NCBI GenBank assembly: GCA_947581865.1
Contig: CANPWA010000004.1
Coordinates: 124,001 to 188,000, forward strand
Source: an uncultured Acetatifactor sp.
GTDB taxonomy: Bacteria; Bacillota; Clostridia; Lachnospirales; Lachnospiraceae
Direction of reading: 5' to 3'
DNA: 64,000 bases
Each line of letters begins with the position of its first letter. The stretch's first letter is position 1. Below are positions 53,605-61,689 of the stretch, piece by piece. The position numbers and the translations under genes are program-made. The notes under the pieces were generated by a model. It was not told the origin of the DNA, did no database searches, and saw nothing but the letters and a program-made list of their open reading frames with translations.

Positions 53605-54339
53605 ATGAAAACGGTGATGAATATGCAGGAAATGTTATCGGAACTTTACAACAAAAAAATACTCATTGTGGACGACGAACCGGCGCTGTTGGACATGGTC
53701 TCCCACATCCTCTACCGGGAGGGCTTCTACAATCTCCACACCGCGGCTGACTGCGCCTGTGCCCTTAAGACCGCGGGCGAACAGCCCATTGCGCTGTACC
53801 TTCTCGATGTGCGGCTGCCCGACGGGGATGGATTTTCCCTTCTGGAAAATCTGAGGAAAATCTCCCGGCTTCCGCGGACTCCTGCGATCTTTCTCACCGC
53901 CTGCGACCAGAGCGACGACAAGATCCGGGGGCTGGGGCTGGACGCTGACGACTACATCGTCAAACCCTTCCTCGCAGAGGAGCTCATCCTGCGCGTCCGG
54001 TCCGTTCTGCGCAGAGTCTACGCCATCGACAGCGAAGCCCCCATCTTTTCCCTGTCGGGCGTCATCGTCAATCTGGAGAATGCCACCGTCAGCAGAAACG
54101 GCAGAGAGACTTCCCTGACCGCCAAGGAATACCTTCTCCTCAAAAAACTCTGGGAAAACAAAAACAAGATCGTGACCAATGACGCGCTCTGCCTTGCCGC
54201 ATGGGGCGAGGATTATTACGGCTGTGAAAACACGCTCATGGTCCACATCCGCAGGCTGAGAAAGAAAATGGAGCTCTGCCCCTCCTCCCCCCGCCATCTG
54301 ATCACTGTGAAAGGATTGGGATACAAGCTGCTGATATGA
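53605..54339 (+). CDS. OmpR-family response regulator of the ABC exporter
   Basis: About 244 residues: receiver domain (ILIVDDEPALLDMVSHILYR, YLLDVRLPDGDGFSLLE, DDYIVKPFLAEELILRV) and winged-helix domain (SLTAKEYLLLKKLWENKNKI, HIRRLRRKME). The true start may be 53617 or 53623, because a TATACA -10-like element sits directly before the first ATG. It overlaps the kinase gene by four bases and is divergent from the exporter, which it probably controls. Confidence 0.9.
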   Translation: MKTVMNMQEMLSELYNKKILIVDDEPALLDMVSHILYREGFYNLHTAADCACALKTAGEQPIALYLLDVRLPDGDGFSLLENLRKISRLPRTPAIFLTACDQSDDKIRGLGLDADDYIVKPFLAEELILRVRSVLRRVYAIDSEAPIFSLSGVIVNLENATVSRNGRETSLTAKEYLLLKKLWENKNKIVTNDALCLAAWGEDYYGCENTLMVHIRRLRKKMELCPSSPRHLITVKGLGYKLLI

Positions 54340-55676
54340 CAGGAAAAACAACACTCCGACTTTTTATACGCTTCACGCTGACCGCCACCGCCATCTCCAT
54401 GATCCTTCTGGTGTTCAACTGCATTGGCTTTGCCTGCATCATCGCGGACACCACCAGCCTCCATGACATGACCCCCCAGCGCGCGCTGCGCCTCGTCTCC
54501 CAAAACCTTACGCCGACACAGGAAGGCTATGTTCTTGGGGACGGCATTCTGCCGCAGCAATACTGGTGCATCCTTGTAAATGACGGAGGAGATGTCATCT
54601 GGTCCCAAAACATGCCGGACGACATTCCCGGCCACTACTCCCTTCAGGATATGGCAAGAATAACGCGATGGTTCTTAAACGATTATCCCGTCTATATTTC
54701 TTTGGAGGATTACGGGATCCTCATCCTCGGAGAGCCCAAAAAAGCGGTAGGAAAATACCAGCTTATCTATTACATGGAATGGTTTGAAACCCTTCCCCGG
54801 AGAATCCTTGCCGTCTTCCTGGTCAATCTCTGTATGGCGGTAATCCTCGCTTTGATCCTCGGCGCGAATCTCTACCGGAAACTGCGCATCCTCATCAATG
54901 GAATGAACAGCCTGCGCCGGGAAAAACAGGTTTATATTTCTGAGCGGGGCATTTTTCACGAGCTCTACCACAGCATTAACGAAACCTCCAACACCCTGGC
55001 ACACAAAAACGCTGCCCTGGCAGTGCGGGACAATGCGAGAGCCCGCTGGATCTCCGGAATCTCCCATGACATCCGCACACCTCTCTCGGTGATCACAGGC
55101 TGCTCCGAAGAGCTTGCCTCCTGCGCCGCCCTAAGCCCTGAGGACAGAAAAAAAGCGGAAACGATCACTGCCCAGAGCATTAAGATCCGGAAACTGGTGT
55201 CAGACTTTAACCTGATCTCCTCCCTGGAGTATGATATGCAGCCTTCCCGGAAGAAAAAAACTGCCCTTTGCCCCCTGCTGCGGCAGGTGACCGCAGATCT
55301 GATCAACAGCGGGCTGACCGCACAATATGAGATCTCCCTGGATCTGCACAACGAAGGCTCCGAAATCCGGGCGGACGAGGCGCTTCTGGAACGCGCTCTC
55401 TTTAACCTGCTGAGCAACAGCATCCTGCACAATCCCGAAGGCTGCCGCATCCGTGTCGCGCAGTACGAGCGAAACAACCTGGTCTGTATAGAGATACAGG
55501 ATGACGGATGCGGCGTCCCCCCGGAAGTGCTTGAAAACATCCGGCAAATCCCCAGATCCACTCACGGCATGGGGCTGCCCATGGCATACCGGATCATACA
55601 GGTCCACGGCGGAAGCTTTACTGCGGAAAACGACAACGGATTCCGGATCCGGATAGAGCTGCCCAAAGAGAATTAG
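54336..55676 (+). CDS. Sensor histidine kinase of the ABC exporter
   Basis: 446 residues. Two membrane helices (about 13-36 and 150-172) enclose an extracellular domain of about 110 residues. The cytosolic part has WISGISHDIRTPLSVITGCS with the phosphorylated His and the ATPase boxes NLLSNSILHN, IQDDGCGVPPEV and GMGLPMAYRIIQ. This layout, beside a LanFEG-type exporter, resembles the CprK/CprR pair of Clostridioides difficile, which senses cationic peptides. No lantibiotic biosynthesis gene is present, so the role is probably resistance rather than self-immunity. Confidence 0.92.
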   Translation: MTGKTTLRLFIRFTLTATAISMILLVFNCIGFACIIADTTSLHDMTPQRALRLVSQNLTPTQEGYVLGDGILPQQYWCILVNDGGDVIWSQNMPDDIPGHYSLQDMARITRWFLNDYPVYISLEDYGILILGEPKKAVGKYQLIYYMEWFETLPRRILAVFLVNLCMAVILALILGANLYRKLRILINGMNSLRREKQVYISERGIFHELYHSINETSNTLAHKNAALAVRDNARARWISGISHDIRTPLSVITGCSEELASCAALSPEDRKKAETITAQSIKIRKLVSDFNLISSLEYDMQPSRKKKTALCPLLRQVTADLINSGLTAQYEISLDLHNEGSEIRADEALLERALFNLLSNSILHNPEGCRIRVAQYERNNLVCIEIQDDGCGVPPEVLENIRQIPRSTHGMGLPMAYRIIQVHGGSFTAENDNGFRIRIELPKEN

Positions 55677-55725
55677 CGTTCGATGCCGAACACCGGATGA
55701 TCACGCGGATGATTACGGGAAATAC

Positions 55726-55754
55726 TTGCCAAAACCATCCGGTCGCTGTATAAT
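55726..55754 (+). promoter_or_regulatory. Promoter of the flagellin-like gene
   Basis: TTGCCA (55726-55731), 17 bases, then a perfect TATAAT (55749-55754). This is a housekeeping-type promoter. No sigma-28 motif (TAAA with GCCGATAA) is seen, unlike most flagellin genes. Confidence 0.75.
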
Positions 55755-55804
55755 ATAAATGTAAAAATAGAGGATTTGTCTTGTATGATAAAGGAGAGGT
55801 GCTT

Positions 55805-56566
55805 ATGAGCGTTTATGCTATCAGTAACCGCAGCAATTACGACATATACTCCCATCTTTCCAGCGGAAGAAGGATCAACACTGCCGCAGATGACGCATCC
55901 GGGCTTGCCATTGGTCAGAAAATGCTCCGGGAGGAAAACGGGCTCACCGTGGGCGCCCAGAATGCCCGGGATGGCATGGGAGCCCTGAACGTGGCGGACG
56001 GCGCCATGGACGGCATCATGGATTATCTGCAGAGAATCCATGAACTTGGTCTGCGCGCTTCCAACGGTCTGTATTCCGCGTCTGACAGAGAGTCCATCCA
56101 GACAGAAATTGATTCTCTGAAGGAAGGGATCCAGTCTCTTGCCAAAAATACCACCTTCAACGAACAGACATTATTGGACGGAAGCATGGCTGATATACAT
56201 CTTGCAACCAATCCCAGTGGCGGCGGGCTCGACATCGGCATTGACAACACTACTTTGGAAGCTCTCGGCATTGCGGATTTTGACGTGACGGGAGACTTTG
56301 ATCTGTCCTCCATCACCAAAGCCATGGATATGATATCCGGTGCCAGAGGCAGCGTGGGTGCATACACCAACCGACTGACGCACACCTACAATTACAATCT
56401 GGGCGCATCGGAGGAGATGACAAGATCCCGGAGCCGCATAGAGGATCTGGATATGCCCATGGCAATCTCAGAAAAAAAGAAACAGGATCTTCTCACACAG
56501 TACAAAAATCTGATGCTGAGGAACAGGATGAATCAGCAGGCCATGGTGACCAGATTGTTCCAGTAA
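55805..56566 (+). CDS. Short orphan flagellin-like protein
   Basis: 253 residues. The flagellin D0/D1 core is clear: HLSSGRRINTAADDASGLAI, AQNARDGMGALNVADGAMDG and ESIQTEIDSLKEGIQSLAKN at the N-terminal side, and KKKQDLLTQYKNLMLRNRMN at the end. The variable D2/D3 region is nearly absent. The N-terminus is shorter than in classical flagellins by about a dozen residues before LSSG, so assembly into a normal filament is doubtful. No other flagellar gene is in the window. ATG 55805 follows AAAGGAGAGGTGCTT. Confidence 0.85.
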   Translation: MSVYAISNRSNYDIYSHLSSGRRINTAADDASGLAIGQKMLREENGLTVGAQNARDGMGALNVADGAMDGIMDYLQRIHELGLRASNGLYSASDRESIQTEIDSLKEGIQSLAKNTTFNEQTLLDGSMADIHLATNPSGGGLDIGIDNTTLEALGIADFDVTGDFDLSSITKAMDMISGARGSVGAYTNRLTHTYNYNLGASEEMTRSRSRIEDLDMPMAISEKKKQDLLTQYKNLMLRNRMNQQAMVTRLFQ

Positions 56567-56597
56567 GATGACTGAGAAGATACCATAAGATTTTCAG

Positions 56598-56626
56598 GGG
56601 CAGAGCCGGCGACACGGCTGCTGCCC
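56598..56626 (+). terminator. Hairpin after the flagellin-like gene
   Basis: GGGCAG-AGCCG pairs with CGGCT-G-CTGCCC in a compact GC-rich stem. There is no clear U-tract, so termination is only likely, not certain. Confidence 0.45.
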
Positions 56627-56657
56627 GGACGATCTGAATTATGAACATCGAGGGGGA

Positions 56658-56756
56658 TCACGGACGGGTATCGCACAACGGATCCGTATGGGGCTTTGCA
56701 ACGATCTCGATCCGGTCCCCCGCAATGGTATAAGATAACGACTGTCTATAGATCAT
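56658..56756 (-). CDS. Possible 32-residue ORF coupled to the Nudix gene
   Basis: The ATG overlaps the Nudix stop (TAATG) and the frame codes for 32 residues including SLSYTIAGDRIEIVAKPHTD before a TGA at 56658. The start overlap suggests reinitiation. It has no recognised family and may be the remnant of a longer gene. Confidence 0.3.
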   Translation of the reverse strand: MIYRQSLSYTIAGDRIEIVAKPHTDPLCDTRP

Positions 56757-57148
56757 TATAAAATATTCTTCAGCTTTTCCAGTACTTCCACGTCCGCCGG
56801 AAGCCAGCTCACACTGTAAAGAGTCTCTTTCGTCAGCCACCTTGCCGCCTCATGTTCCTTCAAGACCAGTTTCCCGGATCTGACCGTGCAGAGGAAACAG
56901 TGCATGGTGAGGTGAAAATCGGGATAATCGTATTCCACCGTAGCAAACAGCTCCCCCACATTGATCTTTGTGTCAAGTTCCTCCCAAACCTCGCGCACCA
57001 GCGCCTGCACGGGAGTCTCCCCCGGTTCCATTTTTCCTCCGGGAAATTCCCAGCCACCCTTGAACGCGCCGTAACCTCTCTGAGTGGCAAATATTTTGCT
57101 GCCGTCTGTTATGATCGCGGCAACGACTTCGATCCTCTTACCTGACAT
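56756..57148 (-). CDS. MutT-type Nudix hydrolase
   Basis: 130 residues with a full Nudix box, GGKMEPGETPVQALVREVWEELD (read as GGKMEPGETP, then REVWEELD). It begins GKRIEVVAAIITDGSKIFAT, as in oxidised-nucleotide or 8-oxo-dGTP hydrolases of the MutT group. It would remove oxidised nucleotides or related diphosphates from the cytosol; the exact substrate is not decided. ATG 57148 is preferred to a TTG three codons earlier. Confidence 0.9.
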   Translation of the reverse strand: MSGKRIEVVAAIITDGSKIFATQRGYGAFKGGWEFPGGKMEPGETPVQALVREVWEELDTKINVGELFATVEYDYPDFHLTMHCFLCTVRSGKLVLKEHEAARWLTKETLYSVSWLPADVEVLEKLKNIL

Positions 57149-57242
57149 ATCTTTCAAATCTCTTTCCGACCCTATCCGCCGCCTGCTTAAACGGTTTTAA
57201 TCATGTCTGCACTCAGACCGCTTTTCCGTCTGACATGCCCGC

Positions 57243-58067
57243 CTACAATGTATACACCGCGCTGGCGCAGCGTTTTTCATTCGTCACCGGAGTGGTATAA
57301 AACCGCTGCTCGATGCCATATAATAAATTCTTCAGATCATCCTCACCCGATATTTCAAACGTCTGTCCGTTGAATTTTAAACCGGGGAAATATTCGTTGG
57401 TATATTCAAACAGTTTTTTCTTCTGTTTCTGATCCAGCTTTTCCAATGTATCCATAGCCAGGGCGATCCTCTTTCTGTTTGCCTTCTTTACCTGCTCCGG
57501 CGAAAACTCATTCCGGAGACAGACAAAATCATTCTCCAGGAATTCCTCCACCTCATCCTCCGTGGCTTCCCGGTACAGTTCATCAATTCCCCGAAAAATA
57601 GGCATTATGGTCTCCAGCTTCCGAAAGTATAATCTGTCCTCCCTCCTCGAATATACGGCATCCGGTATCTCTTTGAGTTCGATCGCATTTTTTTCCTCTT
57701 TGATCTCTACATCATCGCCAATATGTATGAATTTTTTGTTTTGGATGACTGTGTATTTAAAGATCCTCTGGAAGTAAAAATACATGCCGCTCTGATAGGA
57801 TATCAGATAATCCATCTTCTCCGGGCACATCCTGTTGATCTCAATAAAGTCCGCGGAATTGAACCCGTCATCGGTCAACAGATCCATGCAGTAATCCTTT
57901 TGGGAAAATTCATCCACATAAAACCATTGGTCGTCTTCCAGCTTATTGGCCGGCTCATATCTGATACAATCCTCCAGGGTATCCGGCTTTATGTAGACCG
58001 CCTTGTCGGCCATCAGGATTCTATACGGATTTCTTTTGTCTTTTACTTTTGCCAGCAAATAATCCAT
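57243..58067 (-). CDS. kwaB: KwaB-like (DUF4868) protein of a Kiwa system
   Basis: 274 residues, mostly alpha/beta with no membrane helix. The DUF4868-type text includes DFIEINRMCPEKMDYLISYQ, the run LYFRKLETIMPIFRGIDELY, then EATEDEVEEFL, and a C-terminus with GIEQRFYTTPVTNEKRCASA. In Kiwa, KwaB is the cytosolic, DNA-contacting partner of the membrane protein KwaA. ATG 58067 follows GAGGAGAAGACAA and overlaps kwaA by 47 bases, which ties the two genes together. Recognition is from remembered family features, not a search. Confidence 0.72.
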   Translation of the reverse strand: MDYLLAKVKDKRNPYRILMADKAVYIKPDTLEDCIRYEPANKLEDDQWFYVDEFSQKDYCMDLLTDDGFNSADFIEINRMCPEKMDYLISYQSGMYFYFQRIFKYTVIQNKKFIHIGDDVEIKEEKNAIELKEIPDAVYSRREDRLYFRKLETIMPIFRGIDELYREATEDEVEEFLENDFVCLRNEFSPEQVKKANRKRIALAMDTLEKLDQKQKKKLFEYTNEYFPGLKFNGQTFEISGEDDLKNLLYGIEQRFYTTPVTNEKRCASAVYTL

Positions 58068-58587
58068 TTGTCTTCTCCTCATCTATAAAAGTAAATTCAT
58101 TGATCTTTCTCAGTCGTGGAAACGCAAGCCCCTCTGTCCCTTTGATATTTTTTTCCTGCGTTATCACATAGATCCTGGTGCCTTTCTGAGTGTATACCTC
58201 ATAAAAATTGTATCCCATCAGACATAAAAGGGGATTAAAATATATCGTCTGGGAGTTGTATATAAAAAGAGTGACCATTATATACACCACGACAAAGGTT
58301 CTCCAATCATCCGGTATACTCAGCGCCACAAAAAAATATCCCAGAAATACCGTGATCTGCCCGTCTGTCGTAATCGATATCTCGCGTATCCCCTGTTCGA
58401 TACTTGCACTTTCCAACACGAACCGCAGAGCCATGCAGATTTTTGTACCAAGCAGTAAACAAATGATATACACCGCAATGGACCAGCTTCCCAGATGTGG
58501 GATCCAGCATTCTTCTTTGACAAGATAGATAAAGAGCATGGATGCCGTCGCGTTGAATGTCAGAACTATTTTATATAATGTTTTCAT
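58021..58587 (-). CDS. kwaA: KwaA-like membrane protein of a Kiwa system
   Basis: 188 residues with four membrane helices (about 5-24, 34-54, 77-92 and 95-115) and a cytosolic tail of about 70 residues containing GYNFYEVYTQKGTRIYVITQ. Size, topology and tail match KwaA, the membrane sensor of the Kiwa anti-phage system. It lies directly upstream of the DUF4868 gene with overlap, in the order kwaA-kwaB. Its start is preceded by GGAAAGCGTGGCAC. The AT-rich upstream region (58588-58786) separates it from a divergent nucleotidyltransferase. Confidence 0.7.
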   Translation of the reverse strand: MKTLYKIVLTFNATASMLFIYLVKEECWIPHLGSWSIAVYIICLLLGTKICMALRFVLESASIEQGIREISITTDGQITVFLGYFFVALSIPDDWRTFVVVYIMVTLFIYNSQTIYFNPLLCLMGYNFYEVYTQKGTRIYVITQEKNIKGTEGLAFPRLRKINEFTFIDEEKTNGLFAGKSKRQKKSV

Positions 58588-58786
58588 GTGCCACGCTTTC
58601 CATAACCGTCGTTGTATATTATTATATTACCCGTGTTTGTTTTCTGCAATAGATATAACAATTTTATAAAACAATTTAAGCAGTGGAACTGTAAAAAACT
58701 CTTGCATTATAGCAATCACTCTGATACACTATAATGATTTAGCAATGAAGCTATCTGGCAGGTGTGGGCGTTGAAAGGAGAACATT

Positions 58787-59452
58787 ATGTATAAGTATGT
58801 AACCGACAAAGTATATCTCAAAAAATCATACCGTATCTGCGCTGATATGGTCAATCAACTGGTACAGAAACTTAAAGGTTATGGGATACAATCGAGAATG
58901 TCTGTAGTTGGCAGTATGAAAAACGGTCTTGTAACACAAAATGAAAAAGAGCCTATAGATTATGATTTTAATCTGTGGATAAAATCGGCAGAAAATATAA
59001 ATGTATTGCATGATCCAAAGCAATTAAAAAGTACGATCATTAAGGCATTCAATGAAGTATTGGATCGGAATGGCTGGGAAACTTGTGACGATTCTACATC
59101 AGTTATTACTACGAAAAAAAGGGTATTTAAGAATGGCAATCCGACACCATTTGATATTGATATCTGCATCGTAAGAGAAGATAATTTTGGAAACTGGTAT
59201 CGACTAATTCATCGTAAAACAGGATTTGAATGTTCCGATTTGTATATTTGGGAACGAGGTCCATCAATAAGAGATTTAGAGCATAAAGAAGAAGTTTTGA
59301 AACCTGACTATTGGATGGATGTCAGAACATCGTATCTGCAGAAAAAAAATATGTATCTTTCCAGGCAGGATATGATCAATCATCCGTCTTATAATTGCTA
59401 TATTGAAGCCGTAAATGAAATATATGCAAAAGTGCAATGGATATTGCAGTAA
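58787..59452 (+). CDS. Nucleotidyltransferase-fold protein
   Basis: 221 residues. The minimal nucleotidyltransferase signature is present: G42-S43 in MSVVGSMKNGLV, D58 and D60 in EPIDYDFNLWIK, and a third acidic strand with D123 and D125 in PTPFDIDICIVRE. It resembles the small standalone DNA polymerase beta-fold proteins found in defence islands; CD-NTase, tRNA-modifying or antitoxin/toxin roles are all possible. No effector gene is adjacent. GAAAGGAGAACATT precedes the ATG. The gene and its surroundings are clearly more AT-rich than the rest of the window, which suggests transfer. Confidence 0.72.
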   Translation: MYKYVTDKVYLKKSYRICADMVNQLVQKLKGYGIQSRMSVVGSMKNGLVTQNEKEPIDYDFNLWIKSAENINVLHDPKQLKSTIIKAFNEVLDRNGWETCDDSTSVITTKKRVFKNGNPTPFDIDICIVREDNFGNWYRLIHRKTGFECSDLYIWERGPSIRDLEHKEEVLKPDYWMDVRTSYLQKKNMYLSRQDMINHPSYNCYIEAVNEIYAKVQWILQ

Positions 59453-59827
59453 ATTATGGGAGGCAACCGGATTGTTGGATTAAGCGGCTCTAATTCCGGA
59501 TTATCTGATGACGAAGCCTTCCATCTGCCGTTGTTGAGACAGCCCTCTTTCTGCAGAACAGATTGAATCGGACAGCCGTCTCCGGCAGATACAGTCCGCT
59601 CTCCCTGACGACGCGCTCGTTTCAGTTTTTATTCCAAACGATCTCGTCTGTAAAACGGATGGGCAGGATCCTTGCGAATTTCATCTCCCTGATATGGCGG
59701 TCCGACCGCAGCGCGATGAGCGTGTCAGGGATCGAGCCGGCGGTGACGGTCTGGTGATCAGCCCGGTCTCCCTGTCACCGCCGCTCTTCTCATCAGCATG
59801 CAGCCTCACTCTCTGCCATTCCTCCAA
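59453..59827. other. Region without an intact gene
   Basis: About 375 bases, GC-rich again after the nucleotidyltransferase. On the minus strand an open stretch contains DTLIALRSDRHIREMKFARI but ends in a stop soon after and has no start, so it looks like a fragment of a former gene. Nothing else is recognised. Confidence 0.5.
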
Positions 59828-60380
59828 TCACTCTTTGGCATTAAGCTTCTTATAAAGCCGCATCTGTTCTTCATAATGAAGCAGTTCCCTTAAGATCACC
59901 CTCTCCTCCCGTCCGTCCGGATACCGGATCAGCGCCGGGCAGTCATCGCCCATGCTTACAAACGGTTTCTCCACCGCATACACTCCTGAACCCTCCTCCA
60001 GATCGAGCTGCTCTGCAAGTTCCGGATTATATTCGCGGAAATAATACGCCATATTCGGACCGCTCGACCGGGTCAGATACAGCTCCTCTTCCCATAAATA
60101 AGCGCCGCTGCAATACCAGCCGGACGAAATTCTGATGTACGCTCTATAGTTTTCCCCTCCCTCTTATACTTTCCGGACAAGACTTTTCTCCGATATCCAC
60201 GCATCCGGAACAGGAACGATCTCCTCATAATGCCCGTCAAACGCAACCATTCTGCTCCCGATTTCCCTCACCTCCACCTGGGTTTTCCCTCAAAGGGCCA
60301 CCACCTGATAGAAGTTGTAACCGCCCCAGTCCTCATAGGTCTCCTTTTCATTAAATTTTGCTGTGTCTTTCCGTTTCCCT
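59828..60380 (-). pseudogene. Fragments of a decayed gene of unknown family
   Basis: Three stretches read like one protein broken by stops and a frame change: ETYEDWGGYNFYQVVAL at the upstream end, then VEVREIGSRMVAFDGHYEEI with PVPDAWISEKSLVRKV, and finally RISSGWYCSGAYLWEEELYL leading into AYYFREYNPELAEQLDLEEG. The last part has an ATG at 60052 and gives 74 residues, but this is probably only the C-terminus. No family was recognised. Confidence 0.5.
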
Positions 60381-60443
60381 ATATGCAGTTTTCAAGGAGC
60401 TGTAGATCTTATAGACACATCTTAGCATGGGGCAGTCTCTATG

Positions 60444-60463
60444 AGGGGCATCTTATTGGCATA
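60444..60463. repeat. Left copy of a 20-base direct repeat
   Basis: AGGGGCATCTTATTGGCATA recurs identically at 63735-63754, in the same orientation. On the minus strand both copies encode YANKMPL, so they may be the same fragment of two related genes rather than an attachment site. They bracket the metallophosphatase and nuclease-like region. Confidence 0.6.
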
Positions 60464-60476
60464 TCTCAATCGACAC

Positions 60477-60881
60477 TTATCCATAAAAAATTTTCTCATC
60501 TTCCAGCCGCAGACAGGTCAGTCTTTCATCCGGCCGGATACTCCGGAATACGCAGCCGCAGTCAATATCGTAGAAAACGCAGCCCTTTTTTGCATCGTAA
60601 ATGCGGAATACCTTTCCCTCATTATACGCAAATTCAGCTTTCAATATCGTGGGCGTATGTCCGGCAATGACCATTCCGTTTTTCAATCCGCCTGACCGGA
60701 TGCTTTCTTCTCTTGCATAAAGGTAAAATTGTTTGCGGCTTTCATAGCCCTCGACTGCTTTCTCATCCCCCTCCGGATATCCGGCATGTACAATGATACA
60801 GGTTCTGCCGTCTACATCCAGCTTTTTATAATAGGGCATTTTTCGCATCATTTCAGCCCATCTGCATATAAAAATTTTCAT
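60477..60881 (-). pseudogene. C-terminal fragment of a calcineurin-type metallophosphatase
   Basis: 134 residues containing IIVHAGYPEGDEKAVE and NGMVIAGHTPTILKAE, with DIDCGCVF near the end: the second half of a serine/threonine or ApaH-like phosphatase. The metal-binding N-terminal motifs GDxHG, GDxVDRG and GNHE are missing; upstream lies a terminator instead. It is therefore a truncated gene. Confidence 0.75.
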
Positions 60882-60889
60882 AACAGGTC

Positions 60890-60930
60890 AAAAGGCAAGA
60901 AAGCAGGAAATTAAACGCTTCTTGCCTTTT
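60890..60930 (+). terminator. Rho-independent terminator
   Basis: AAAAGGCAAGAA (60890-60901) pairs perfectly with TTCTTGCCTTTT (60919-60930), then TTATTTT follows. It lies directly before a TnpW-like gene, so it probably ended an upstream gene that has since been lost. Confidence 0.75.
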
Positions 60931-60950
60931 TTATTTTGAAGGAGGAGGCA

Positions 60951-61120
60951 ATGAGCGACAATATCCAGACCAATACCGCAGGGCAGACACCACCCTGCTT
61001 ACAGCATCAGATCGAAAAGACAAGATATTTGATAGAGGTACACTTTTCAGCCACCAACGCCCAGAGTGTGGAGCCCAGGCTGAAACGTGTCATTCTCCAT
61101 GACTTAGCGCAATGCGAACC
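60951..61120 (+). pseudogene. TnpW-like transposon gene, truncated
   Basis: From ATG 60951 (AAGGAGGAGGCA upstream) the frame reads MSDNIQTNTAGQTPPCLQHQ, then IEKTRYLIEVHFSATNAQSV and RLKRVILHDLAQ, the pattern of the small TnpW-type proteins of clostridial conjugative transposons. After about residue 55 the frame runs into sequence belonging to other genes on the opposite strand, including an ATGCGAAC/GTTCGCAT palindrome, so the natural end is lost. Confidence 0.55.
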
Positions 61121-61221
61121 TTGTTCGCATGGGAAACGGGGCAGTCAGGGAAAAAATGATGAATACGTCCTTGTGTCCTTCCCGCGCTTCCCTTCTCTGC
61201 TTTTGTATTGCGGCCGTCGTT

Positions 61222-61689
61222 TTATTTTTCTTCTGCCAGCCGGCGGATTTTTCTCTGGGTCTCCTCCGCGTCACATCTACGCACCGGACCCATACCTTCC
61301 ATTGCATTCTGTATCTCGTATTTGAATCCCGGCGGCATATTCCGAAAGAAACTCTCGGAAACCTCTTGGGATTCCCTATTAACGCAAGCGCGATCGTCTG
61401 CACATCCGGCTGCGCGATCAGCGCCTGCATTTCCTCATCCCTTCTCTGCAGGGTCTCGGACAATATACCCCTATATTCCGGCTTTGTGCGCATTTCGTTT
61501 AGCAACAGTTTCAATTATGAGGATTCCTCTCGCGTACAGAAAATACAGAAGCCCTTCCAATCCCTGATAGTCTTCACTCAAAAATCGAAGCGTCATCCAT
61601 TCCGCCACAAATTCAGGATCCGTTCCCTCCACTATAAGCCTTACCATGCTTCCGATTTCCCGGCAAATGGTTTTCTCACAGATCGTCAA
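61222..61689 (-). pseudogene. Frameshifted gene behind the nuclease-like gene
   Basis: Overlapping frames share what looks like one protein: LIVEGTDPEFVAEWMTLRFL and LEGLLYFLYARGILII, then NEMRTKPEYRGILSETLQRR, and finally SFFRNMPPGFKYEIQNAMEG ending in RRLAEEK at 61222. At least two frame changes are needed to join them, near 61500 and 61385. Family not recognised. It overlaps the end of the upstream nuclease-like gene. Confidence 0.5.

Noticed and set aside
51189..55676. Lantibiotic biosynthesis cluster
   Set aside because: Exporter and two-component genes are present, but no LanB, LanC, LanM or precursor-peptide gene is seen nearby.
58787..59452. CBASS operon
   Set aside because: The nucleotidyltransferase has the fold signature, but no effector (phospholipase, membrane or nuclease) or HORMA/E1-E2 gene is adjacent.
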